Both the position numbers and the translations under genes were made by a program. A DNA stretch of 64,000 bases from Tubiluchus corallicola (taxonomy: Eukaryota; Priapulida; Priapulimorpha; Priapulimorphida; Tubiluchidae). Below are positions 37,901 to 49,758 of this stretch, piece by piece. Where the stretch lies: contig JAQGDQ010000004.1 of NCBI GenBank assembly GCA_030141605.1, positions 620,001 through 684,000 on the forward strand. The letters are read 5' to 3'. Positions within the stretch are counted from its first letter, which is position 1, and each line of letters begins with the position of its first letter. The notes under the pieces are model-generated. The model saw nothing but the letters and a program-made list of their open reading frames with translations. It ran no database searches and was not told the origin of the DNA.

Positions 37901-40900
37901 AAAAAGTTCTATGATGCCCTCAAGTCCATTTACAGTCCGCAACCATCTGGGACTTCACCACTCCTCCACGCAGATGGAACAAAGTTGCTAACTGACAAGT
38001 CTGACATCCTAGAAAGGTGGGCAGAACATTTCAACACCGTTCTAAACCGACCATCATCCATAAACGCAGAAGCAATAGACCGACTACCCCAAATGGAAAT
38101 AAATGAAGACCTAGATTAACCACCAACACTAGAGGAGATCGTCAAAGCCATTGAACAAACCTCCCATGGCAAAGCACCAGGTGCTGATGGAATACCAGTC
38201 GAAATCTACAAGACAGGGGGGGGGGGGGGCAGCAATGCTACAAGAACTTACCGACCTATTCCAGTTGATGTGGCAGGAAAGCAAACTTCCTCAAGACCTC
38301 CGAGATGCTACAGTTGTTCACACTTACAAACGAAAAGGGAACAGGCAGTCATGTGACAACCACAGAGGTATATCTCTGCTGTCCATAGTGGGTAAGATCC
38401 TGGCACATGTCCTACTAAATCAACTGTTGTTGCACCTGGAGAAAGACCTTCTCCGAGAGAGCCAGTGTGGCTTTAGAGCAGGCAGAGGAACGGTGGATAT
38501 GATTTTTGCTGCAAGACAACTTTAAGAGAAGTGCCAAGAACAGAATGTCAGCCTCTTCACAACATTCATAGTCATAGATCTCACCAAGGCTTTTGATACT
38601 GTCAGTAGGAATGGACTCTGGAAGATCATGGAAAAATATGGATGCCCAAAGAAGTTTATTGATATTGTGCGGCAGTTTCATGAAGGCATGATGGTCAGAG
38701 TCCTAGATGACGGAGACATGTCTGAAGCCTTTGAAGTAACAAATGGTGTAAAACAGGGCTGTGTACTTGCTCCAACACTTTTCAGCATGATGTTCTCTGC
38801 CATGTTACATGATGCTTTTGAAAACACCCAGGATGGCATTAAGATAAAATACAGATCAGATGGCAGCCTCTTCAACTCCAGGCGCTTGCAAGCTACCACC
38901 AAAACCCATGTAACCACAGTCAAAGACTTTCTTTTTGCTGATGACTGCGTTCTCAGTGCCACCTCCCAAGAACAAATTCAAAGAGAGATGGCCCACTTCG
39001 CATCAGCCTGCAAGAACTACGGCCTAACAATCTCTACAAAGAAAACTGAAGTTATGTACCAACCAGCCCCAGACGCCCCACAGGTTCAGCCAAAGATTTT
39101 AGTGAATGGTCAAGAACTAATCTTTGTTGACAACTTCACATACCTAGGGAGCACCCTTACCACAGCTGCCAACATCGATACAGAAATCAACAACAGAATT
39201 GCCAAGGGTAGCGCTTCATTTGGAAGACTCCACTCCAACGTATGGGACAGGAGAGGCATCAGAACCACCACAAAATTGAAGGTGTATAGAGCTGTTGTCA
39301 TCACCACTCTCCTCTATGCCAGTGAATCCTGGACATTATATAGGAGACACATAAAACAGCTTAACCACTTTCACATGGGCTGTCTGAGGAAAATCCTGCA
39401 CATCAAGTGGCAGGACAAGGTGCCAGACACAGAGGTACTTAACAGAGCTGACCTCCCCAGCATCCATACACTCCTCCTCAAAACACAAGTTTGGTGGGCA
39501 GGACATGTGATTCGCATGCCAGACAACTTCATACCAAAGAAAATGCTCTATGGAGAACTTGTGTCTGGAAAGAGAAAGGTTGGACGACCAAAGAAACGCT
39601 TCAAAGACAGCCTGAAGGCCTCACTCAAGGAGCTCACCATGGATATCCGCTCAATGGAAACCCTTGCACAAGATCGCTCAGCATGGCAGAGTGCCATCAG
39701 CACAGGGGCTAAGACTGCAGAGGCGAAAAGAATTGAGGAGGCAGAGGAGAAGCGCACCAGACGCAAGGCATGTGACACTGCCCAACAACAGGTCCAAACA
39801 CCCAGCCTCACCTGTGCCAAATGCCAAAGAAGTTTCCAGGCCAGAATTGGCCTTGTCAGTCACCTTCGAGTTCATCAAAGGAATGACAACCCCCCAAACT
39901 GACCTTTTATCCCTGTCACTATGGTCATCTTCGATTCGAAAGACGAACATCAATGCAAGTCACATCTGACCATAGTGGACAATTTTCTAGCTGCTTCATT
40001 AGCCAAAATTTGGTCAAATTATGGCAGTAGGTACCAGGTATGTTTAAAAAAGACACAAACTTGGTGATACAATACTCTTATCCAATGATATGATAACGAT
40101 ATCCATTTTTTAAACGACATGATACGATAAATTACCTTGAGCAAAAAAAACGACACTGAAGTTAGACAATTTATGCAACAACTTAAAATAATTATTAATA
40201 TTAAAATTAGTAAGTGCTGTATACTTAAATGGCTGCTAGTTATGAAACACAAGTTTTCCGGGTCTTTATGTCTAATAAAGTGGCATGATATTTAACTATA
40301 ATTATATTATGTTTTTAACACACTATTCACATTCAACATGTAAGTTAAGCCAGACTAAGATTCTGGTACAATACGCATCACAAATATAAGCAACTACTAT
40401 AAGAGCTTCATGAATCCACATCTGTCATTGTTAGTCAGTGGGCCTGCAGTCTACAAAAAATAATATTATTATGTGCTCTCTCTATCGCTTATCTCTGCTT
40501 GATTTAAGTTTTTGAACTCCAAAAAGGAACTTTGCATAAAGAAAAAGTGCTTATGTAAATGAAATAGGTGGTTTTGCAAGAGCAGCCCATTGTTGCATGC
40601 AGAGCAAGAACTAAGAAGCCAGGCAGATGGAATGAATCATTTAGCAACTACGTCTATATTGCAATTATCATTGACGCTTGCCTCTTTCAAATGTTTAGCA
40701 ACAATTGCAGTTGAGCTGAATTACTTCAGTAATAAAAGTAAAATGCTTCTGATAGATTTCAAAAATTCTGTGTACTATTTCTCAGCCGCGATTTTTGCTT
40801 TACACTCAGCTGCCACTCACAAAAGTGTAAGTCACGTATATAGGGTATACAGTACAATGTATTGGCAACCGTGCATTAGTATGATTCAGAAATTGCTGTT

Positions 40901-43900
40901 ATTGCCAGGGCGAAAGTACAAGAAAATGACTTGGCGTCTGACATGCTTATAATTTTAAATTATTCTTTTATTCACTTTTTTGCGTAATTAATCTAAATAA
41001 ATGGAAAAACAAAGTGAAGCGATTTTATATAGGTAAGCGATAAACAACGATTCGTTCGAATTCGATATAATAACGATATTCCTAGAATATTATCGATATG
41101 ATAAAAACGAATTTTTTGTTTTGATGCGATAGTCAATAATCATCGATATGTATCGTTATCTTTAACGTCCCTAGTAATTACAGCATGATGTAGCCAAAAT
41201 TTGATACTATATTACAACCATAGTTTTTACTTCTGGAAATCATAAAAATTAAAAGGGATCATCTGCAAAGACTTAAATAAGGTAGTGCAAAGCTTTTGAA
41301 GTCTAACTCAGCAGAATAAAGACAAGCACTTAAAATTGGTTTTCAATCTTACTAAAGGAGTACCTTGAAAGCTATAGTTTCATAAGGTTCTGCAGCAAAT
41401 AACAGGTACTGCCATCTTCTGTCAGGTGGTTCAACTTTCTGCTCATACGCTGACATAAATCTGTGTCGCGGTGTCACATTGTCTGCGATCTCAGGGTAAT
41501 CCACCTAGAAATACCATTTTACTATATCAGTTTTCCAAAAAAATTATATTTAATAACCTAATTCAACTTAGGGTATAATTTAAATTTGACTAATGTAGTC
41601 TGATTTGTTGTAACCCACTAATATTTTTTTTCAAACCATTTTTATAAAATTTGTATGTAGTGGGATCTCAATATCATATCTTACAAGGCACTTGGTTTAC
41701 TGTCTAACTGTGAGAATAATTAAAATTTAAAAATGTCATGTGGCACTCTTCATAACATTTACTTTGTAGAAAAAGCTTAGAAGCATTTTTCAATTGTCAT
41801 AAAAATTACTGCCCTTATCAAATTATCAAAGTAAGGAAAATGCAAGAAATTAGACAGGAGCCTAGAACATTTAATCATATGAAGAGAGGCAAAAGGTTTG
41901 ACATACTCATTTAGTAGTTCAACTATGCTACTTCAAAGAACAAGATTGCTGCCAACCTCTGGCCTGACTGTTAAGGGGTTAGGGCGGCTTTATTTATGCC
42001 CGCAAAAGTCATGTAATTAAACATATATAGGCAAAGACCATTTCCCATTCATGTTGATCCCTACTGAGCCAACATTTAGAAGGAGCTGTCTTTACACCTG
42101 AATTATAGTCAGCCCCAAGTACTTTGCAAATTTTTGCATATTTTCACCTCGTGGCATCATAAATGTTCTGAGCGACATGAATGGAGTTCTGAAATTAATT
42201 TTTATTGCAGTGCTCTTTGCACATCCTGAAAATTACTAGTTATCAGTGAATTCAGAAATGTATCACTTAAATAAACATCTCTTCGTTCAAATAAGTTTAG
42301 TTACATATGCAAAAATGCACTACAAGAAGAACAAGAACATTTAATAAAAAGTAACTAAATAAACTTTAACATTTTTATGACCTTTTTAATAATTCGCAAC
42401 ATAAAAAGCACACACCTGAAACAGAAGACTCTGCTGCATAGATTCTGGGTCTCTTTGTTTTGTCACTGAAAGAGAGAATATTGAATTACTCAACTATACG
42501 TTGCAAAATGGTCTTGTGTTTTCTTCCTAAACGAGTCTTTTTGTAACATTCATGTAGCAGCTTAAACAAAAAGTAAAGCAATCATAAATGACTTATTGAA
42601 TGACACACTTGGTAACAAGTAAGAGAGTTGATATTATTCGTTTTTATGAAACTTCGTTTGGCTAACAAGGAATATAATGTAGCTAGTTTCACAAATTAAA
42701 AGGATGAAAGGCAGAAAAAACACAAAATGGTAGCAAAGAAAACAATGTGAAGAAAATGAAAGACTAGCAAACACAAACCAACTGAAAAAAAAGAATGTTC
42801 ATTAAGATAATAAGAGGCAAGAAATTACTAGCAGCATTTTCATACCCTTGTAACCGGGTCGACCAATTTTCACAAATTTCTTGACGTCAACTCTTGGTTT
42901 CTCTGGTGCAGGCTGTGCAGGAGCTTCTTTGGCATCTTTAGCTGCTCGTCGAGCTCTGAGAAATTTACAGCAGTTACATTACATTTTTCATACTTCATTT
43001 AGGATAGTAATTATGTGTAACATTACGCTAAAATGAACTCACTGCAGATGTGATTTCTAGAATATTTTCAATGCCATTTCTTTAAAGCTTATTAGGCAAA
43101 ATTACATTGCAAAAAGCTAAAAGTGACCCAAAAGTGTACCAAAAGTGAAATCCTGCAACATGGGCGTTCTTAATTAAAGAAGCAGAAATTAGCTTCTGGC
43201 TAGAACAAAATAGCTTGTTCACATTATCAATTAATGCAAGATGACAGCGAAATGAGTTCAGATAATACTTTTAAGTATCTCTCTAATGCACTTACAGATT
43301 TGCTTGATGTTTCTTTCCCTGTGTATGGGCCAAGTAACTTCCCTGCAATAAATTAAAAAATAAAACTGATTAGATTTTTTTTATAAAGTTAAATTCTATG
43401 CAAGCTCTCTCCTAGCACTCTCCTGCAAGGCCAACTTTATACAAATGTTTGTGTTGGGATTATGGCATAATTCATTGCCAAGGATGATCCTGCGAAACAA
43501 GAAGAAATGTTTTAGTTCAAGTTCAGATGCATACAACCTCCCACAATTGATGTCAACGATGGGAAATCTTATTTAAAAGCGAATGAACAGAAACTTAGAA
43601 AAATCCTAAATAAGAAATTTTACATTTTTGGCCCATTGAGAGTTCAGATAAAAAACATTTTCTCGAAAAAGTTATCTTAACAATGTTTGCAGTGGTGAAG
43701 CACCAGATCGGAATTCGGGTGCGACATCCGATAGATTCGGCCGGGTATTCGATCAGAACATGGGTTTATAGAATTACACAATCCACGCTGTTGTATTATA
43801 TCTCCCTGATTGCATTTTACTGTAGTACAACAATGCATTGTTTGTTCACTGGTTTAATCAGGTTTATGACAAAGTTACTAAACATTCACATGCATCATAA

Positions 43901-45147
43901 AGTCAGTAGTAAGCAGCAGAATTCTATCAAATTTAGCAAGTTAAAATTATACACTAGTTGTATAGCATGGTATCTGCTTTTACTATTAATGCAGTTGATC
44001 TTCAGTGGGCGAGCTGTTACCTAACGTAGTATGGTGCATTGTTAGTTCGCAGCCTAAAGTCTTATCTAAGAACATATCCTGGAAACACTTACGGAGCCTT
44101 TTTGTAAGAAAATTTACAAGTATGATTAATGACATTTTTGTGCATTTCCATCAAAAACTTTAAGTCAGAGATGATGCAATTGAATTGTAAGTTTACAACT
44201 AAAGGTGATTCAAAAACAAGTTTGATTATTGCAAAAAGTGCAGATAAGCCGTACTGATAAGCAGTTGAAATGAAAATTCTCGTGATTATAATTAAGTTAC
44301 GTCTAACATATTTCTTACAGTTAAAAATATGTTAAAAATTTTGTGTGCTGCATGTGTTTGTGAAGCTTAAGATGACGTTACTTAATATGCATTTGCAAGT
44401 TTTGGAAACTTGGAAAATTTTGTTAGGTGCTAACACATCACATCAAAAACATCAAGATTATGTTTGTATGGATTTTTGGCTAATATGGACCCACACATTA
44501 TGTCTTCTCACAAGCAGTTGGAACTTATGAATGCTTGAAATTTTAGAAATGATAATCAAAGGTTGCTGGATCAAACAAGAAATAAAGTTATCAAACTTAC
44601 CAAATGAGAAGTGAGTAAACAAATAAACAAAAAGTATTTATACAGACCTCATTGTTATGTAGAGTAAGACACAGCTTGCATTCATACGAGCCAAGATGAT
44701 TCTTCATAAAATATGGATCCTAAAAATAACCATATATAATTTAAGAATTGCTATTTATTTAAAAAATTACATACGAGAAAAACAATAATTTAAATTATTC
44801 AATGCATAATTTATATTGTTAGTATTGAATATGTCTAGTGTGCAAACAGATTTCAGTTTTCGTGCTAAAAATCGAAATAGGCAACAATGAATATGGTAAT
44901 AATAAAGAAATGAGTCTGCATACTAAATAAATAATATATACTGACAACAAGAAGCTTCTTAACGACAAATTTTGACATAGAAAAGATGTCTTATTTGGAT
45001 TCCTTTCTAGCAATTATTTACCTTGTTTAGGTCTATTGTTTCGAGTGCAAGCTGCCGAAGGCGCTCTCTTCTATCTCGATTGCTCTCTGACCATGATGCC
45101 ACTCCACCAGATCCAGTTTTGCCGCCCGGTCGGTGCTGAAAGTCCAT
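34536..45147 (-). CDS. SF3A2: SF3A2, splicing factor 3A subunit 2 (complete, 8 exons, 346 aa)
   Basis: SF3A2 (SAP62; yeast Prp11) is a subunit of SF3A in the 17S U2 snRNP and acts in branch-site recognition during spliceosome assembly. Exons, in transcription order: 45022-45147, 44648-44719, 43296-43342, 42846-42955, 42416-42465, 41364-41504, 35165-35236 and 34536-34958. All junctions are GT-AG with agreeing phases, total 1041 bp including TAA. The N-terminus MDFQHRPGGKTGSGGVAS is nearly invariant in animals. A matrin-type zinc finger uses Cys56, Cys59, His72 and His78 (SYECKLCLTLH). RPGYK, RHRFMSAYEQ, DRRWQYLLFAAEPYETIAFK and FWTLWNKETKQFFLQF follow. Residues from about 223 to the end are Pro/Gly-rich, as in other animals but shorter than in human (464 aa). 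No paralogue is likely given the near-identity of the core. Confidence 0.97.
35800..35935. repeat. Dispersed animal repeat fragment (cataacctccttgg type)
   Basis: The stretch runs from a chemically distinctive gccacccctccatgaagttt, through gttagcaaacaaactaacaa, to gaaaacataacctccttggt. I recognise this series of words from interspersed repeats in many animal genomes, where the reverse complement reads ccaaggaggttatgttttc. I cannot name the family with certainty. No protein is encoded. Confidence 0.55.
36023..39951 (+). mobile_element. Full-length but inactivated non-LTR retrotransposon (LINE)
   Basis: A 3.9-kb LINE inserted antisense to SF3A2. It is bounded by a 10-bp direct repeat, aatgcaagtc, at 36013-36022 and 39952-39961, which I take as the target-site duplication. 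It is visibly more GC-rich than the host intron. A 5' leader of about 570 bp precedes an apurinic endonuclease domain, a reverse transcriptase and a C-terminal zinc finger; the 3' end is short and finishes attcgaaagacgaacatc without a poly-A tail. The domain order and C-terminal finger fit an endonuclease-bearing LINE common in invertebrates and fish; I leave the clade unassigned. Confidence 0.92.
36594..39902 (+). pseudogene. LINE endonuclease-reverse transcriptase ORF, broken
   Basis: Endonuclease motifs: GAWNVRTL (about 36690), SAYAP (about 37027), LLGDFNARVG (about 37130) and WTDHHLLISK (about 37420). Reverse transcriptase motifs: GKAPGADGIP (about 38167), VIDLTKAFDTV (about 38572), NGVKQGCVLAPTLFS (about 38743) and the catalytic FADD (about 38931). 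The C-terminus has RKVGRPKKRFKDSLK and a CX2CX12HX3H finger at about 39810-39875. Lesions: a one-base loss near 36801-36811, TAA at 38117-38119, a frame change at a 14-G run (38216-38229) and TAA at 38523-38525. The usual start may be the ATA at 36594 (inference). After 38230 the frame is open apart from the second stop, so decay is moderate. Confidence 0.93.
40013..41190. mobile_element. Probable non-autonomous DNA transposon, about 1.2 kb
   Basis: The interval is flanked by a 13-bp direct repeat, tagccaaaatttg, at 40000-40012 and 41191-41203. Both ends contain AT-rich sub-terminal words such as gataacgatat and cgatatgat. The right end in reverse complement, tactagggacgttaaag, resembles the left-end taccaggtatgtttaaa. 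There is no transposase; a 120-codon ORF at 40590-40952 has no recognisable similarity. The flanking repeat may be a duplication or coincidence, so borders are provisional. Confidence 0.45.
41505..45021 (-). other. SF3A2 introns 1-5
   Basis: Non-coding stretches 41505-42415, 42466-42845, 42956-43295, 43343-44647 and 44720-45021. They are AT-rich without recognised repeats. The 113-codon plus ORF at 43683-44024 is hydrophobic, unrecognised and most likely chance. Confidence 0.6.
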
Positions 45148-48100
45148 CTTCGTTCTCTGTGTGCAACATTATGAATGTCATTCATGACATAACATCATTT
45201 AAATTTTTCCTATTATATTTGTCTTATTTTTTTCTCGCAAGCCCGAAATTACTGTAACAGTGTGGTTCTTTGTGCTGTAAGTATCTAAGACATGCATTAT
45301 ACATCTTGAACAAGTTACATTTTTAAGCAGTATTCTGGTAAGACATCTATCATTAACAGAATGAAAAGAAGAAGTTTTTTCAGTGGCAATGAGGTCAAAC
45401 AAAATTTAACTGAATTTTACGATCTACGTAGAACACAGAAGTCATGATGCAGTAGAAACATCTTTGTGATCCTAGGCTGCTCGGAAAACGATTTCATCAA
45501 CAAAACACTTCAACCTGAACTTAGAAACGTTTGTAACTAAACTCACTTTTGCAATACGATGCCTCGGTTTGTGATAAAAAACTATTACTTATAATAATTT
45601 GTAGCAGATTAATTAAATTTATAATGGGCAATGGAATATAAAAACGTACAAATACCCTTGCTTATTCAGTTAGATCAACAATAGGAAATCTTTCATTCTT
45701 CCTTGATTTTCTCTTTCCTATAACGACCAACGCAATAAAGGGAGGGACGCCGCAAAATCGCGGATGAGCTTTGTAAAACTTCCTAAAGTGATAGGAAAAA
45801 ATTTTGTCCAGGTTAACAAAAAAAAACAGGGGCAATAAAATAATTAGAAGTTGTTCACTGAACAGCACAATTAGCTGTTATTGAAAGCTCATGCTGCATC
45901 CTCCAGCCTGACAACCTCCTTATTAATACAACTTTGCCCTTGCCATCCACCACAAACAACTAAGTACTTCAGTCTATTTTTTTCGAAAACTGTACAGCCT
46001 GGTACCACATTGTTTTTTTTTTGCTGATTTACATTTACATTAAAAAAGATTTTAATACAGCATTTCGCAAAGATGGTGTCAGTTCGGACTGGCTCAAAGC
46101 TTTCATATCCCCAAAAGGTTCATACTTCCCTTCCATACTTCCCAAGATTCTTCAGATTCATCTAACGCAGATCACACTAGCACCTGAAAAATGTAGTCTT
46201 AGTGCATGGAAGTGAACTGCTCTCTTTATTGTAGGCATGTGGTTAACATCTATTACTATTTTTTCGGTTATCGTGTCAGTTCTCAGTGCTTCCAAATCTT
46301 GCTTTCAAATCTGCCAACATTTTTACTTGAGATGAGTGTTGTATTTATGCCTCTATAAAAACAGAGTTGTCCATCTCACATTGAGTTTTACATCCAAAAT
46401 TATCAGCATCATCGCAGTTGATTCCATCTCCCAATTTTACAACTAAACCAATGGATAATGACATTAATTCTGAAACATTAGGATCGTAAGGGTTGTTTCA
46501 TTTTTCATTCTGATCCATTTTTCATTGCCAAGAGTATCTCAGTTTTGCTGGATCACCTTAATTCGACATTTTGTAGTGTGGATGTTTTCTGTTTTTTGCC
46601 TGTTAAAGATGTCGTGGCATTGTGAATTGTTGTACAGTGTGCAGATGTTTGTGGTGGATGTCATGGGGAAAGTTGTACTAATGCAGATTTTATCAGTCCG
46701 GAAGATGATGCTTGAGCCATCAAGTACTCTTATTATGTTGTTCAGTGAGTAACTTCTAATTATTTGATTAAGTCTTGTTTTTTAATAAACCTGAACAAAG
46801 TTTTTCCCTATTACTTTAGCATCTATCAGAATATATGAACAGACTATAGGTTGTATTATAGTTGTTATTATATAGTTGCTAAGGTAAACAATTTTCACAT
46901 CTTTACTATAGCAACTGTGGCCTTTCCTGTATATTAATATCAAATTTATTGCCAGTTCCTATAGTGATTGAAAATCGAGGTTTCTCAATTTTTTCAGTTT
47001 AACTTTGTTACCAATGTCGTTGTTAAGAAAAACAGTAACCATAGCAAGCAATTTATGACATTTTACTTTACTAAGCATATAATGGTAACCTAGGCTAGAT
47101 GGCATTACAAGCTCATAGAAAGATCAGTTGCTACGGCTAATCTGCATGGGATGGTTAGTTGTGCCAAAATAACTTTCCGTTTTGCACATTGATAGACCTT
47201 TTGAGAATTTATTTCGATGCAAATGTAATGGAGATTATTCACCACATAAGCATAGAAGATTTAAGTTGATAAAATGAAAAATGTGCATCAAAGGTCATTT
47301 GTTCGTCATATTTTTGGCAATATTTTAATGGGACAGAGTAGCATTCTAGCACCAGTGGGACATAATTGACCAAATAAAATGAAGCAATGTACTATTATAT
47401 TAGCTGAATCACTTTGATTATCTAAGTTGCGTCACTGTGAGTAAGTTGTGCAATGTTGGAATGTATTGGACCTAGGTAACGTTTTATTTAAACGTCCAAT
47501 ATATCTAAGTTAACATAGATTTTGCACAAAATGTCGAGAGCAGTGCACTGTATAGATAAAAGTTTATAGGAGAAATAAAAAATAGCCTGGGAAATTCAAA
47601 CAGGGTATCAATGACTACATTTTTGAACTATTCTAAGAGGGGACAGTTTTTGGGGTAGTGCACCAAGAAGGACTATTCAAAATTTTTCTACTACTATCCA
47701 CATGATCACAGCAAAATGCTAACAGAGTCATCTCTCGAATCTTAAATGGCTACAGCACTGTATACCCTCATCCTCGCCATGCACAAATTTGCACATTTTC
47801 AGGTGTTCACCTGGACCTAAATTTCAACCGGCCCTAAAAAATTTTCCTAAAGTCAATTCACTGGGGGAATTTTTCTGGAATACTACATAACATACTGATT
47901 TAGAAAAAAACAAAAAGCATTTGTGTCGCAATTAATTCCCACAGATTAATTCCAACGGTATTTTAGCGTTGTTCCTATTCGCCTATGTAAAAACTTTGTA
48001 AAAAAAACTTAACATAATATAATGTAATTGTAATATTTAACTACTGTAAATACCGTTTACTATTATTCTTATTCTTATTATTATTACTATTATTATTGTG

Positions 48101-48343
48101 TCTTATTGTGTATTATGTTGACGATTATACCCCATGTGCGGGGTTTTGTCTGTGTAGTTTTTTCTTCATTGTAATGCATTGCATTGTTTATGTAATGAAT
48201 GTTTTGTAACTTGTAATTGCAATTGTAATTGTATGGCTTGTAAATCGTCAATAAATAAATATATAGGCCTAAAAGGCAAAAAGGAAAAATATAACAAATA
48301 TTCATTGTAGTACAAAAAGTATCCGAATGAAGTAATAAGTCGC

Positions 48344-48383
<40 letters not shown>

Positions 48384-48391
48384 GTACATTA

Positions 48392-48423
<32 letters not shown>

Positions 48424-49166
48424 CTTCCTTATATATAATATATATATTCCTTATATATATATAAGGAAATTAATATAACTGCCGATGAGTTTTGCAATTA
48501 TGTTTCTCATTTGGCGAATAAAAGTCACAACGGCACTAATTTGGAAAATGGTACACGTCGTGAAAAGACGGCAGGCGTTTAGAGAAAAATAGTTGGTGTT
48601 TTTATTGCTGTTCAGGAAGGATGCGGAGAGCGGAATCGAAATTGCAAACTTCGTCATTTGCTAAAAGTTCGTATATCGAAATAGGCTCAGGTTGATGTGC
48701 AACGTAGGATCTGTAAATATGTCGGTTACTTTTATCCTAAGAAAACTGTAAATCCAGAAAAAGAAGCAAGATTAAATTTTGGTTACATATCTACATGACT
48801 AGTATTTTATTATTATAAGCACGAAACAAATGCAAAACAGATATTCAACTATGATGTGACGATTAAATACTGTTACATAATTTAGTCTAAATTAAATACA
48901 CTTAAATCACTCAATTGTGCCTAAGCACCCAAAAGACTGAAAAATCTAATCGAACTTTATGCTAAGTTTCTGACAAGTATTAGTAAAACACATAGCACTT
49001 ATCAAATGATACGTGAAACAAAATTGGTCGGACAGCAAGCTAAAGTCGCCTGAAGAAATCTCTCTAGAAAGTAAGTGTCTGGCAAGTAATTCATCTGATA
49101 ACAATTTTTATAACCAACATTTATCTTCAAAACCACACAGCTTAATTAACTAATTATGAATAAGCT
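45148..49166. other. Upstream flank of SF3A2; no gene recognised
   Basis: The SF3A2 promoter should lie just right of 45147, but I see no clear TATA box there. Otherwise this 4-kb region is AT-rich, with (TTA)-rich sequence at 48060-48100 and (AT)n tracts at 48347-48423. A weak plus-strand reverse-transcriptase-like fragment lies near 46070-46130. No ORF shows coding character. Confidence 0.55.
48347..48466. repeat. (AT)n tracts with adjoining palindrome
   Basis: Two alternating AT runs (48347-48380 and 48395-48423) are followed by ttcctt-atatata words and the palindrome ccttatatatatataagg. The minus-strand ORF of Tyr/Ile repeats at 48093-48389 is an artefact of these. Confidence 0.95.
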
Positions 49167-49182
49167 GATTCAAACTGATTAT

Positions 49183-49742
49183 TATTATTGTTGTTGTTGT
49201 CGTTGGCATCCTTCTGTCTCGGAAGACAATGGAGTGTGCGCCAAGAGAGTCAGTTATTGATCACATTGATGGAGCTGCAGCGTCGACTGTGGCTGAGCAG
49301 TGCGATCCTTGAACGTCTCCAGGGCGCACGCCTGGGCAAGGTGTATGGAGATCCTGAGTTGCCCAGACAACAGGAACCCCCTCTCTTCCTCCCTGGTGTA
49401 GCCCAAAGGAAAGCGGAGCGATACGTTTGGCACCAGGTTGGCTGCAGGAGCTGCCGGAGTCAGTGAGCATGCTGCACTAGTCCGCCTTCGGGGCTCCACT
49501 CCTGATTTGGAAGGTTTACTCCTCTACACATGGCCGTTGGGTCACTTGACTTCCTCCGCCCTCTAGCCGTTGGCTGCTTGAGCAGCTCCTCCGCCTAGTG
49601 TCGAGATACAGTGTTTGCATCCCGCAAGCCTACAGCACCTGGTATTCCTAGGCGCTCACCCATCCAAGTGCTAACCAGGCTCTACGTTGCTTAACTTCGG
49701 TGATCAGACGAGAACTGGTGTTTTCAACGTGATATGGCCGTA
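49183..49742 (-). mobile_element. Full-length 5S-rRNA-derived SINE (SINE3 type)
   Basis: A 560-bp retroposon on the minus strand. Its 5' end (49742) is a near-complete 5S rRNA head, followed by a GC-rich body of about 420 bp and a tail of GACAACAACAACAATAATA type at 49183-49203. It is flanked by a perfect 16-bp target-site duplication, gattcaaactgattat, at 49167-49182 and 49743-49758. Mobilisation would depend on a partner LINE. The perfect duplication implies recent insertion. The plus and minus ORFs of 70-90 codons inside it are not genes. Confidence 0.93.
49626..49742 (-). rRNA. 5S rRNA-like sequence (head of the SINE, not a stand-alone gene)
   Basis: Read on the minus strand it begins TACGGCCATATCACG, continues TCTCGTCTGATCACCGAAG and ends CTAGGAATACCAGGTGCTGT. 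The internal RNA polymerase III promoter elements are recognisable: TTAAGCAACGTAGAGCCTGG (box A/intermediate region) and CTTGGATGGGTGAGCGCC (box C). It differs from animal 5S rRNA mainly in the 5' third. Continuation into the SINE body and the target-site duplication at its first base show that it belongs to the retroposon. Confidence 0.88.
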
Positions 49743-49758
49743 GATTCAAACTGATTAT

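Larger units (their letters stand above)
35237..41363 (-). other. SF3A2 intron 6 (6.1 kb), expanded by transposable elements
   Basis: Nearly all of this intron is accounted for by repeats: a dispersed repeat fragment near 35.80-35.94 kb, a 3.9-kb LINE at 36023-39951 and a probable non-autonomous element at about 40013-41190. The other SF3A2 introns are 0.2-1.3 kb, so the insertions explain the size of this one. Confidence 0.85.

Noticed and set aside
43683-44024. 113-codon hydrophobic plus ORF in an SF3A2 intron
   Set aside because: Unrecognised, antisense to a well-supported gene and typical of chance ORFs in AT-rich sequence.
49188-49499. ORFs of 69-92 codons in a GC-rich stretch
   Set aside because: They lie wholly inside the 5S-derived SINE body, which is bounded by a target-site duplication.
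49626-49744. A stand-alone 5S rRNA gene
   Set aside because: The 5S similarity runs without a T-run terminator into a retroposon body, and the target-site duplication starts at its first base, so it is a SINE head.
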